DNA of 46,667 nucleotides, taken from the NCBI GenBank assembly GCA_013140775.1, contig JABFSA010000143.1, forward strand, positions 1-46,667, given 5' to 3'. Positions 38,777 to 46,633 of the stretch are shown here, piece after piece. How positions within the stretch are numbered: position 1 is the first letter of the stretch; every line of letters begins with the position of its first letter. Below the pieces are notes generated by a model, which saw only the letters and a program-made list of their open reading frames with translations, was not told where the DNA came from and did no database searches. Source of the DNA: Acidobacteriota bacterium. GTDB taxonomy: Bacteria; Acidobacteriota; Vicinamibacteria; Vicinamibacterales; UBA2999. The translations under genes were made by a program, and so were the position numbers.

Positions 38777-38780
38777 CCCA

Positions 38781-40274
38781 GTGCCTTCGACGATGATGGT
38801 GCCCGATTGGTTCGTGACGTTGCTGCACGACACGGACCTCGTCATCCTGTGGTACTCGTTCCTCGTCAATTCGTTCTTCGCGCTCCTCCTGCTCCTCGCT
38901 GCTCCGCAGCTGTTCGCGCACTGGCGGTTCGGTGCGGAGGACGTCCTCACGCGCAGTCTCACCTCGTCGGCGTTGCCCCGCGTCAGCATCCTGGTTCCTG
39001 CGCACAACGAGGCGGCGTCCGTCGTCGACAGCCTCCGCTCGCTGCTGACGCTCCAGTACCCCTATTACGAGGTCGTCCTCATCAACGACGGCTCGACAGA
39101 CGACTCTCTGCAGCGGCTGAAGGACGCCTACGACCTGTACGAAGTGCCACCGGCGGTCATGAGGAGACTGCGCACCGAGCGCGTGCGCGCGTACTATCGG
39201 TCGCGTACCTGGTCCAAGCTCCTGGTCGTAGACAAGACCAACGGAGGCAAGGCCGATTCGCTGAACGTCGGGCTCGATGCGGCACGGTTTCCCTACGTGC
39301 TGGCGTGTGATGCCGACACCCTGATCGAACCGGACGCGCTGCTCCGGCTCGCACGCCCGTTCCTTTTCAATCAGAGGATCGCCGCTGTGGGAGGCACCAT
39401 CCGGGTGGTCAACTCGTGCAAGGTCGAAGATGGGCGCGTCACCGACGCGCGGGTGGACTCCCGATGGCTGGCCGGCATACAGACCGTCGAATACCTGCGG
39501 GCCTTCCTGTTCGGACGATTGGGATGGAACCTGCTGGGCGGCAACCTCATCATCTCTGGCGCCTTCGGGCTCTTCAGACGCGACTACCTGACGGAGATTC
39601 TCGGATACGCCACCAGCACGGTCACTGAGGACTTCGAACTGATCGTGCGCCTCCAGCGCCACCTCAAGGAGAACGCGATCGAGGCGAGCGTCGTGTTCAT
39701 TCCCGACCCTGTTGCCTGGACGGAAGTGCCCACGTCCGTCGCCGTGCTCGGCCGTCAGCGGGAGCGATGGCATCGCGGCCTGATCGCGACGATGGTGACC
39801 CACCGTCGGCTGATCTTCAATCCGCGGTATGGCGCGACCGGGATGCTGGCCATGCCGTACTTTCTGTTCGCCGAGCTACTGGCGCCACTCGTAGAGGCAG
39901 TTGGTCTGGTGATCACCGTCTTCGGTTCCGCCTTCGGGCTGCTGGCGCCCACCTACGCCATCGCGTTCTTCGTCGTCGCGTACTTGTACGGGTCCACCTT
40001 GTCACTCGCTTCGATCCTTATGGAGGAAGTGAGTTTTCACCGATACCGGAACAAGTCCGACACGGTGCGACTGGTGATGTTTGCGTTCCTCGAACCTTTC
40101 GGCTACCGGCAGCTGACGGTGTGGTTCCGACTCAAGGCTTTCGTCCGGTACGTGCGCGGCGATGTTTCCTGGGGACGGATGAAGCGCGAGGGGTTCGGTG
40201 TGGAAGAGGCGAACCCGGCTCGCGTATCACTGGCCCAGGCCACGGTGTCGGCCGGATCCCGGCCTCGGGTCTGA
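38781..40274 (+). CDS. Processive family-2 glycosyltransferase, membrane-bound
   Basis: A 497-residue GT2 enzyme. Start chosen at GTG 38781 (GGAGG at 38767-38771); ATG 38793 and 38796 are alternatives. N-terminal helix ~20-42; catalytic motifs LVPAHNEAAS, VLINDGSTDDS (~100), ACDADT (~175), TEDFE (~282, catalytic base) and QRERW (~325, the Q/RxxRW of processive synthases); then three or four helices from ~350 to 430. This resembles PgaC/HasA/YaiP-type synthases that polymerise and extrude a polysaccharide across the inner membrane. No PilZ domain is present, so any cyclic-di-GMP control would be indirect. Sugar donor unknown. Confidence 0.88.
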   Translation: MPSTMMVPDWFVTLLHDTDLVILWYSFLVNSFFALLLLLAAPQLFAHWRFGAEDVLTRSLTSSALPRVSILVPAHNEAASVVDSLRSLLTLQYPYYEVVLINDGSTDDSLQRLKDAYDLYEVPPAVMRRLRTERVRAYYRSRTWSKLLVVDKTNGGKADSLNVGLDAARFPYVLACDADTLIEPDALLRLARPFLFNQRIAAVGGTIRVVNSCKVEDGRVTDARVDSRWLAGIQTVEYLRAFLFGRLGWNLLGGNLIISGAFGLFRRDYLTEILGYATSTVTEDFELIVRLQRHLKENAIEASVVFIPDPVAWTEVPTSVAVLGRQRERWHRGLIATMVTHRRLIFNPRYGATGMLAMPYFLFAELLAPLVEAVGLVITVFGSAFGLLAPTYAIAFFVVAYLYGSTLSLASILMEEVSFHRYRNKSDTVRLVMFAFLEPFGYRQLTVWFRLKAFVRYVRGDVSWGRMKREGFGVEEANPARVSLAQATVSAGSRPRV

Positions 40275-40286
40275 CGGAGGATGACC

Positions 40287-41435
40287 ATGTGTCGCTCTCG
40301 CTTTCGAATTCATCATCGCGCGGCGCAGTGCACACTCGTCGCGATGGCGGTCTGTGTCACGTTCGCCAGGCCGGCGGAGGGCCAGGAAGATGTCATCGCT
40401 CAGGCACGGGCGGCGGTATCCGACGGCCGGCGTGACAACGGGCTCGAGCTTCTCGCGACGCATCTGGCTTCGACGCCTCGCGACGTGGACGCACGGTTCG
40501 TCTACGGACTGATCCTGTCGTGGGAAGGCCGTTACGACGAGGCGCGATCGGCTCTGGATGCCGTACTTGCACAGGCGCCGGGCTATCTGGACGCACGCGT
40601 TGCGCTCATGAACGTGGAGTGGTGGTCGGGCCGGCTCGATCAGGCGCGCGCGCGCGTCCACGAAGTGCTCGAGCAGGACGCTGGCAACCAGCAGGCACGC
40701 CTGGTGCTGCAACGTTTGGATGCCCGCACTCGGCCCTGGTCGTTCGGCTTTGGTGCTACACGCGACGTGTTCAAAGACACGTTCAATCCATGGACCGAGT
40801 CGGCGTTCTCGCTGAGCCGTGCGACGCCTGTGGGTTCAGTGATCGGGCGCTTCAGCCGGGCCAACCGGTTTGGCTACACGGACGGCTTGTCGGAAATCGA
40901 GTTCTACCCCAACTTCAGAGCGGGCACCTACGCATTCGTCGGGGTGGGATTTGGCAAGGACGAGGCGTTCTATCCAAAGAGTCGCGTGTCGTTCGATCTC
41001 TACCAGAGCCTCGGCCATGGGTTTGAGGTGTCTGGTGGGTATCGGGCCCTGATGTTCAGTGAGACGACGCATATTTACCTTGGCACGCTCACGAGATACG
41101 TCGGCGACTGGATGATCACCGGCAAGGTGTACCGCGTCCCGGACGAACGCGTGGGTGCATCGTGGTCGATGCATGGCGTCCTGAGGCGCTACTTCGGATC
41201 GCAGGGCACCAGCTTCGTAGGCGGGGGCTACAGCTACGGCTTCGGCCGTGAAGAGCCGCGTGGTACTGGCGATCTGGTGCGACTCGACGCCAATACCATT
41301 CGGGCCCAGGTGCAGATCGACCTGAGCGAATGGGCGCAGGTCAGCGGCAGTGTCAGCTCGGGCCGGCAGATGCGGTTGACGCGCGATCCGCAGTGGCAAA
41401 CCACGTTCGGTACCGGTTTCACATTTCGCTTCTGA
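40287..41435 (+). CDS. YaiO-family outer-membrane barrel with N-terminal TPR
   Basis: A 382-residue exported protein. ATG 40287 lies six bases after GGAGG (40276-40280); the ATG at 40281 touches the ribosome site and is less likely. A signal peptide ends near AEGQ. TPR repeats occupy ~30-140 (ARFVYGLILSWEGRYDEARSALDAVLAQ, ARVALMNVEWWSGRLDQARARV). The rest is beta-strand-rich with alternating aromatic residues and a terminal phenylalanine (FTFRF), as in YaiO outer-membrane barrels. It would form the outer-membrane part of a polysaccharide secretion route served by the adjacent glycosyltransferase. Stop and next start overlap (TGATG). Confidence 0.85.
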   Translation: MCRSRFRIHHRAAQCTLVAMAVCVTFARPAEGQEDVIAQARAAVSDGRRDNGLELLATHLASTPRDVDARFVYGLILSWEGRYDEARSALDAVLAQAPGYLDARVALMNVEWWSGRLDQARARVHEVLEQDAGNQQARLVLQRLDARTRPWSFGFGATRDVFKDTFNPWTESAFSLSRATPVGSVIGRFSRANRFGYTDGLSEIEFYPNFRAGTYAFVGVGFGKDEAFYPKSRVSFDLYQSLGHGFEVSGGYRALMFSETTHIYLGTLTRYVGDWMITGKVYRVPDERVGASWSMHGVLRRYFGSQGTSFVGGGYSYGFGREEPRGTGDLVRLDANTIRAQVQIDLSEWAQVSGSVSSGRQMRLTRDPQWQTTFGTGFTFRF

Positions 41436-42103
41436 TGGGCGCCCCAATGATGCGCGCCGCGGGCGCGGCTGCGGTAATTACCCTCTACTACTGGGTGCTC
41501 GTTGCTCAGCCACAGGCGGAATCATCCGACAGACTCGGCGGTGAACTGCAGGCGGCGATGGAAAGCAGCGCGTCCCTCTTTGTCGCCAAGGACTTCGCGG
41601 CCGCCCTGGAGCCCACCGAGTTCCTGGTGGAGCACATGCCCACGCAGCCCATGTATGCCGACCGTCTCGCGCGGATCTACAACGCACTCGGACGCGCTGA
41701 AGACGAGGCGCGCTCGTGGGATCACCTGATGGAGGTGTCGGCGACGCCGGAGGATGCGTGCCCCATGGTGGGCCAGGCCCACCAGGATGCAGGTCACGCC
41801 GAGAATGCCCTGACAGCGTTCGAGAAGTGCGTGGCCGCCGAGCCGAGGGACCCGGACTTCAAACTGTTCCTGGGACGTGCCTATACCGCGGCGGGACATC
41901 GGACCAAGGCACGGCGCGAGTTCGAAGAGGGTTTGACGCTGGCCCCTCTCTACCCGGATCTGCATCTGCTGCTCGGCGTTCTGGACTTTGGTGACGACCG
42001 GCGGCTGGACGCACGACGGCGCTTCGAGCGTTTCCTCGAACTGGCTCCGGAGCGTCGAGACGAAGTCGCGGTGTGGCTGAAACGGACGGGGAGCCGCCGA
42101 TGA
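41435..42103 (+). CDS. Exported TPR protein
   Basis: A 222-residue protein starting at ATG 41435 within the preceding stop (TGATG). An N-terminal hydrophobic segment (residues ~5-24) is a signal peptide or anchor. Four or five TPR-like helical pairs follow (YADRLARIYNALGRAEDEARSW, MVGQAHQDAGHAENALTAFEKCV, FKLFLGRAYTAAGHRTKARREF, LHLLLGVLDFGDDRRLDARRRF). It probably scaffolds periplasmic assembly between the synthase and the YaiO barrel. Its stop forms an ATGA with the sulfatase-fold gene. Confidence 0.8.
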   Translation: MGAPMMRAAGAAAVITLYYWVLVAQPQAESSDRLGGELQAAMESSASLFVAKDFAAALEPTEFLVEHMPTQPMYADRLARIYNALGRAEDEARSWDHLMEVSATPEDACPMVGQAHQDAGHAENALTAFEKCVAAEPRDPDFKLFLGRAYTAAGHRTKARREFEEGLTLAPLYPDLHLLLGVLDFGDDRRLDARRRFERFLELAPERRDEVAVWLKRTGSRR

Positions 42104-44499
42104 GCGTCGCCCGCGTCGTCAGCTACGCAATCGCCGTCGGTTTCTGGCTCGCCACCGCTGTCTACGCAATCCTTTCTTCGCAGGCGTTCATCGTCGAGCA
42201 GTTCCTCAAGCCGGGCCTGCTGCCGCCTGTGGCCTTCTTCTCGAGCCACTTCGAGCTCATCTGCCCGGTAGCGCTTGCCGCCTGGGCCGTGCCTCGGGCC
42301 GAGGCCATTCGCCGACGAGAACTGCCCAGCGTCGTGACCGGAGTGCTATGGGGGGGCGCGGCCTCGATAGCGCTCGTCCTTCCCGCGCTCTCGACCCTCG
42401 AACCCGGCCCCGCGGCGCTGGGTGTGGCCGCCATGGCGTTCGTCGCCATGCTGACCCTGGGGTGGGCCGAATGGACGGGGCGTCGCGATTGCGAATGGAC
42501 TATGCCCGAACAGCGTCCGGGCGCCGACCTGGTGGCCGTGTTGGTAGCCGCCCTCGGAGCTAACGCGATCGAGACCGGCGCGAGCCTGGTGACTTCGGCA
42601 GACTCGATCTCGTTCGCCGATTGGGGACTGGGCCTTCGCTACGACCTGTTGCTCGGCATGGTGGTCTTCCTGGTGATCACCCTGATTCGCGGTCTAGCGA
42701 ATATGCAGCGCCGGCCAGCGGCTTTTGAAACGGCGTTGTCGATCGGTGTCATCGCGGCAGTGTGGATTTGGTTGATCCACGACGTCGTGCTGGCCTCCAT
42801 CTCGTGGCGGGGACCCGACTCGTGGATGATCTCGTTATTGGGAGGCTCGGCCATTGCCTGGACCGCCTGCGCGCGCGCGGTCGCGCGGCGAGACTCACCG
42901 AGTGACGGCGTGGCCACTGCGGTCTGCGGACTTGCGCCGCGATTCGCGGCGAGGCCCGCGGGCGCTGTGACATGGCTGCTGCTGTTGGCTGGTCTTGCGT
43001 ACGCCCTGCATCGCGTCAGCCTGATCGCTGATTGGAACTTCGTGGTGGCACGGCTTGGCGTCGTGCTTGTGTGGATGGGCTTGCTGGCGGGATCGCTGCG
43101 GGCGGTGCGTGTCGCGGCCCGGGTACCGTTGGGCTTCTGTTTCGGCGCGTCGCTCATTGTGCTCATCGCACACTCGGCCGTCGAACGTGTGAGTGCCGAT
43201 GCCACACCCCGGACGCACGCTGCCCGCTGGGTCGGCGAGATTCTGGCCCCGGGATCATCAGGCCCAGCAGAGCTTTTTCCGCTGTTGCTTGAGCACACAA
43301 ATATCGGAGCCAGCGTCAACGTGAAGGCCGTTGACCTCCAGTGGGCCGAGCTCGAGACTCCACCGGCCGGCGTGCGCCCGAACGTGTTCGTCATCGTCGT
43401 CGACAGCCTGCGTCGCGACTATCTGTCGGCGTACAACCCAGAGGTCGACTTTACACCCTCGTTGGACGCATTCGCCCGCGAGAGCCTCGTATTCAAGCGG
43501 GCGTTCACACAATACGGCGCGACAGGTCTGTCGGTGCCTTCCATCTGGGTTGGCGGTCCCGTGCTTCACAAGCAATACGTGACGCCGTTTGCGCCGATGA
43601 ACACCCTCGCGAAGCTGTTGGACCATGAGCAGTATGTGCAGTGGATCAGCATGGACAACATCCTCGATGTCATCCTGCCTGCGTCCTCGAGACGCCCGGT
43701 GCTCGACCAGCGCGTCCAGGTGAAGGATTTTCGCTTGTGCCAGACGCTGTCGGAGATGAGTTCCCGGCTGGCCACGCGCGGGGCGAACGATCCGCCGGTG
43801 TTCGCTTACACATTGCCGCAGGACATCCACATCTCGGTGATCACGCGTGAAGGAGGCCGTCCCGTCGATGAGGGCAACTATCAAGGTTTCCATGCGCCCA
43901 CCGCATCGCGCGTCCGGCGCTTCGATACCTGCTTCGGCGAGTTCGTCGCCGACCTCGAGCGACGTGGCCTCTACGACGAGAGCCTGATCGTGGTGACATC
44001 CGATCATGGCGACTCGCTCGGAGAAGGGGGACGGATGGGCCACGCGTACACGCTATATCCTGAAATCGTCCGCGTGCCACTCATCGTGCACCTTCCTCTG
44101 GCGATGCGCGACCGATGGACATGGGACCTGGATCGGCCGGCCTACACGACTGACGTGACACCCACCCTGTACCGCCTGCTCGGGCACCAGCTGTCGGCCT
44201 CGGCTCCGTTCTTCGGCGAGTCACTGGTGCGTCCTGCGGGCGAGTCTGCGCCGATGGCGCGGGATCGAATGGTGGCGGCCAGTTATGGGTCCGTGTACGG
44301 CGCCATCGTCGACTCGGGACGCCGTCTCTATGTGGCTGATGCGATACAGCTACGCGAGATGGCCTTCGACCTTGGCGACGGCCCCATGCCGGGAACCCCG
44401 ATCTCCCCCGACCCAGCGACACGGAGCCAGGCTTCGAAGGTGATACGAGACACCGTGGAAGGGCTGGCGAAGCTCCACGGTTTCTCCCCGTCGAAGTGA
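42100..44499 (+). CDS. Membrane sulfatase/phosphotransferase-fold protein
   Basis: A 799-residue protein starting at ATG 42100 in an ATGA overlap. The first ~400 residues hold eight to ten hydrophobic helices; the rest is an alkaline-phosphatase-superfamily domain: metal-site NVFVIVVDSLRRDYLSAYNP (~430), nucleophile loop YGATGLSVPS (~472), VTSDHGDSLGEGGRMGHA (~635). The nucleophile position appears to be Thr rather than the Cys/Ser needed for formylglycine, as in LtaS- and EptA-type transferases. It may therefore decorate the polymer or lipid with phosphoglycerol or phosphoethanolamine rather than cleave sulfate. Last gene of the cluster; six bases separate it from the convergent cytochrome pseudogene. 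Confidence 0.82.
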   Translation: MSVARVVSYAIAVGFWLATAVYAILSSQAFIVEQFLKPGLLPPVAFFSSHFELICPVALAAWAVPRAEAIRRRELPSVVTGVLWGGAASIALVLPALSTLEPGPAALGVAAMAFVAMLTLGWAEWTGRRDCEWTMPEQRPGADLVAVLVAALGANAIETGASLVTSADSISFADWGLGLRYDLLLGMVVFLVITLIRGLANMQRRPAAFETALSIGVIAAVWIWLIHDVVLASISWRGPDSWMISLLGGSAIAWTACARAVARRDSPSDGVATAVCGLAPRFAARPAGAVTWLLLLAGLAYALHRVSLIADWNFVVARLGVVLVWMGLLAGSLRAVRVAARVPLGFCFGASLIVLIAHSAVERVSADATPRTHAARWVGEILAPGSSGPAELFPLLLEHTNIGASVNVKAVDLQWAELETPPAGVRPNVFVIVVDSLRRDYLSAYNPEVDFTPSLDAFARESLVFKRAFTQYGATGLSVPSIWVGGPVLHKQYVTPFAPMNTLAKLLDHEQYVQWISMDNILDVILPASSRRPVLDQRVQVKDFRLCQTLSEMSSRLATRGANDPPVFAYTLPQDIHISVITREGGRPVDEGNYQGFHAPTASRVRRFDTCFGEFVADLERRGLYDESLIVVTSDHGDSLGEGGRMGHAYTLYPEIVRVPLIVHLPLAMRDRWTWDLDRPAYTTDVTPTLYRLLGHQLSASAPFFGESLVRPAGESAPMARDRMVAASYGSVYGAIVDSGRRLYVADAIQLREMAFDLGDGPMPGTPISPDPATRSQASKVIRDTVEGLAKLHGFSPSK

Positions 44500-44505
44500 A
44501 CTACT

Positions 44506-45179
44506 TCAGGCGGCGGCTTTCAATTGCTGCAGCTGTGTCTTGTAGTTCTGGTTCATCGGGTCGAGCTCGTTCGCTTTCTCGAGACTCTGGATCGCCTTGG
44601 CGATGTCCTTCTTTCGCTGATAGGCCTGTGACATCACCTGGTAACTGCGCGCGGAGTTCGGGTTGAAGGAGATATTCAGCTCCGCGAACGCCACCGCATC
44701 GTCGAACTTGTTCGCCGCCACCGACTGGGTCGCGGCGTTGAAGAGTGTCGTGTCCGTGAAGTCGTACGCCTGCCCGCCGTAGTACCGCTTTCGCAAATCC
44801 TGGTACTGGGCGCGTTGATATCGCGTGCGAGCGCGAGCATCACACGAGTCTTCTTCTTCGCTTCTGGGCTGTCAGCCGCGAAGTCATTCTTCGGGTTGGT
44901 GACCGGCGGCCCGTCGAACACGTGGCAGTAGCCGCAACCCACTCCCAGCGCGGCGTTGAAGCCCTGCATCGCGGTGAGGATCTGCTGGGTCGTGAACGTC
45001 CTGGGAAAGAACTGCAGGTTCGTGGGTGGGGGAAGCTGAGGCGCTCCTCCAGCCTGCGCTTGTGGGGCCGGCGCGGCAGCGGCTCCAGCAGCGCGGTTCG
45101 ACGCCGCCTGCTGCGCCGACGTTGCCACGGTTACGAGAAACACGCCGACACACATCGACGCGACCAGCAGTCGCTTCAT
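44506..45179 (-). pseudogene. c-type cytochrome/TPR protein, internally deleted and frameshifted
   Basis: Starts at ATG 45179 behind GGAGG with a signal peptide (MKRLLVASMCVGVFLVTVATSAQ). One haem motif CGYCH lies in GCGYCHVFDG, then TNPKNDFAADSPEAKKKTRVMLALARDIN. At ~44810 the frame is lost; in the adjacent frame homology resumes at QYQDLRKRYYGGQAYDFTDT and continues through TPR-like repeats (FDDAVAFAELNISFNPNSARS, DIAKAIQSLEKANELDP) to the stop at 44506. The missing stretch should hold a second haem motif (CxxCHRG) and the linker, so about 50-60 codons were lost. Related to cytochromes resembling the photosynthetic reaction centre subunit, common in Acidobacteriota. Confidence 0.7.
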
Positions 45180-45206
45180 ACCTGCCTCCACTGACAAATA
45201 GGTGCC

Positions 45207-45277
45207 GTGTCAGTTGGGGCAGGGTGCATAACGGGTCTTCGGTTAACCATGAGCATGCCCTAATATCGTCTATCGTC
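45207..45277 (+). repeat. Dispersed ~70-bp repeat, copy 2
   Basis: GTGTCAGTTGGGGCAGGGTG through GGTTAACC and GAGCATGCCCTAATATCG to TATCGTC. Nearly identical to copy 1 apart from the GGGGGGCC/TTGGGGC segment and one base after TTAACC. It lies just upstream of the cytochrome pseudogene start and its other end supplies the stop codon of the next minus-strand gene. Confidence 0.8.
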
Positions 45278-45635
45278 CCTGCGCCTCGGGGGACATCCGC
45301 CTGACGCGACTGATTCCGCGACCCTTCCATCCGGCCTCGTTGTCAGAAATAGGGAACTGCGTTTCTCTATCGGCCGGATCGGCGCCTGCTAATTCCCGCG
45401 CAATGTAGTCAAGGCAGCAGCGAATGTTGTGGACGCAGTCACCGATGAGTAAGGCCCAGTCCTCGGACGGGATCTCATGGGCTTCCGTGACGCGCAGGAC
45501 ATAAAGTTTGTCGGCTGGATGCTCTACGGAAACACGGTACGCATGGTCAGTGAAGAAACTGGAAACGCTGGCATCGAGCGCGTTGCGATGTTCGTGTGCC
45601 CGACGGAGCTTGGCGTGCGCACCTTTCAATTTCAT
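45270..45635 (-). CDS. Unknown conserved protein, 3' end cut by the repeat
   Basis: 121 residues from ATG 45635 (alternatives ATG 45644 and GTG 45653). The core KLRRAHEHRNALDASVSSFF, YVLRVTEAHEIPSEDWALLIGD and CVHNIRCCLDYIARELAG recalls a widespread uncharacterised family with a HEPN-like helix (LIGDxxHNxRxxLDxxxxxL), often found near mobile DNA. The frame ends SPEAQGR-stop; the stop codon and preceding bases (GACGATAG) belong to repeat copy 2, so the C-terminal part has been replaced. Normal members seem longer. The product may be non-functional. Confidence 0.5.
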   Translation of the reverse strand: MKLKGAHAKLRRAHEHRNALDASVSSFFTDHAYRVSVEHPADKLYVLRVTEAHEIPSEDWALLIGDCVHNIRCCLDYIARELAGADPADRETQFPISDNEAGWKGRGISRVRRMSPEAQGR

Positions 45636-45740
45636 GGCAATCATGCCGTTCACAAACCCAGGGGCTCTATTACTGTGAGGGGAATAGCCGTGTGACCACG
45701 CCAGTGAGGACCGAAATCAAAAAGATCCGTCGCGTGTCCT

Positions 45741-46100
45741 CTACGCCGCCAACGACCCTGACCTCCCATACGAGTTCCCTGGAAGGTCTCTAGGGCTCTC
45801 CACCGTCTCGACATAAAACAGACCAGTCACATAGGGAAGTTCGTCACTCCTCAAGTCCACCTTGCCGGTCATATCTCCCGCACCAGAACGGAACGCCCAA
45901 AACCGCGCCGCCGACACCGTTTTCACCGTGCCAGCCGCCAACGTCGCAACGACCTCTTTCAACGACAAATCCTGCTGCGCCTCTGGTAGCGCTAGCATCT
46001 CTATGAAGTCGCCGCGTGGCTTTCTGTTCTCTGGTTCCTGAGCCGAAATTGCCACGAGGCATGTAACAAACAGCACCCCTAGAGCGAGCAATCGTGTCAT
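45741..46100 (-). CDS. Small exported protein of unknown function
   Basis: A 119-residue protein from ATG 46100, behind AGAGGTG. Signal peptide residues 1-20 (RLLALGVLFVTCLVAISAQ), then a charged mature part with FIEMLALPEAQQDLSLKEVV, VKTVSAARFWAFRSG and ELPYVTGLFYVETVESP. No family recognised. It starts four bases after the stop of an upstream minus-strand frame (46105-46344) that lacks a start codon, suggesting a former operon. Codon pattern and ribosome site support a real gene. Confidence 0.55.
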   Translation of the reverse strand: MTRLLALGVLFVTCLVAISAQEPENRKPRGDFIEMLALPEAQQDLSLKEVVATLAAGTVKTVSAARFWAFRSGAGDMTGKVDLRSDELPYVTGLFYVETVESPRDLPGNSYGRSGSLAA

Positions 46101-46104
46101 CGGG

Positions 46105-46344
46105 TCACCTCTTCGTCACGGCCTTCTTCGTCTTCTTCCCAGCCTTCAGTACGGGTGCGCTCTCATAGGCGTACGTCCCTGTAGGGGCACGCGGGACGCG
46201 CCTACACTGCTTCGGCTTGGGCCTAGGGTCAGTCTTCCGGCTCCCTGGTGTGCCTGCAGGCGGTCCGGAGACCTCTGCGTTTCTGCCACTTCTTTTTCGA
46301 TCTTGGCGGACGACCTTCGCGCTCGTCGCACGACCTACGAAACT
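46105..46344 (-). pseudogene. Open coding-like segment without a start codon
   Basis: An 80-codon minus-strand frame with no ATG, GTG or TTG reads VGRATSAKVRQDRKRSGRNA, then PRPKPKQCRRVPRAPTGTYA and ends YESAPVLKAGKKTKKAVTKR-stop. The Lys-rich end is typical of genuine C-termini of nucleic-acid-binding proteins, and its TGA lies four bases before the next ATG. Probably the 3' part of a gene whose 5' end was lost. No family recognised. Confidence 0.3.
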
Positions 46345-46484
46345 TCAAATAGAGAGAGTGCCCGCGGGAAGGAAAGGGAGGCTCGTCCGTATCCACTCCG
46401 GGGCAAGTGCCACCCATTCGTGACACCCATAGCACCATCCGGCCGTCTCCGACGAGCCCCGAGAACACGGTAACTGGAGAGGCT

Positions 46485-46565
46485 GTGTCAGGGGGGCTGT
46501 CAGGGGGCCAGGGTGCATAACGGATCTTCGTTAACCATGAGCATGCCCTAATATCGTCTATCGTC
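46485..46565 (+). repeat. Dispersed ~70-bp repeat, copy 3 (partial internal duplication)
   Basis: GTGTCAGGGGGG is followed by a second CTGTCAGGGGGCC before GTGCATAACGG, so the left end is duplicated by about 12 bases. The rest matches, with small changes (GGATCTTCGTTAACC), and ends ATCGTCTATCGTC. Confidence 0.8.
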
Positions 46566-46633
46566 CCGCGCCGAGGACCAGACTTCGGAGCGCCCCGATG
46601 CTCTCACCGAGCGGCAACGAGTCCAGCTCGGTC

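Noticed and set aside
37559..39007. 482-codon minus-strand frame over the HEAT and glycosyltransferase genes
   Set aside because: Antisense to two genes with strong motifs; composition typical of shadow frames.
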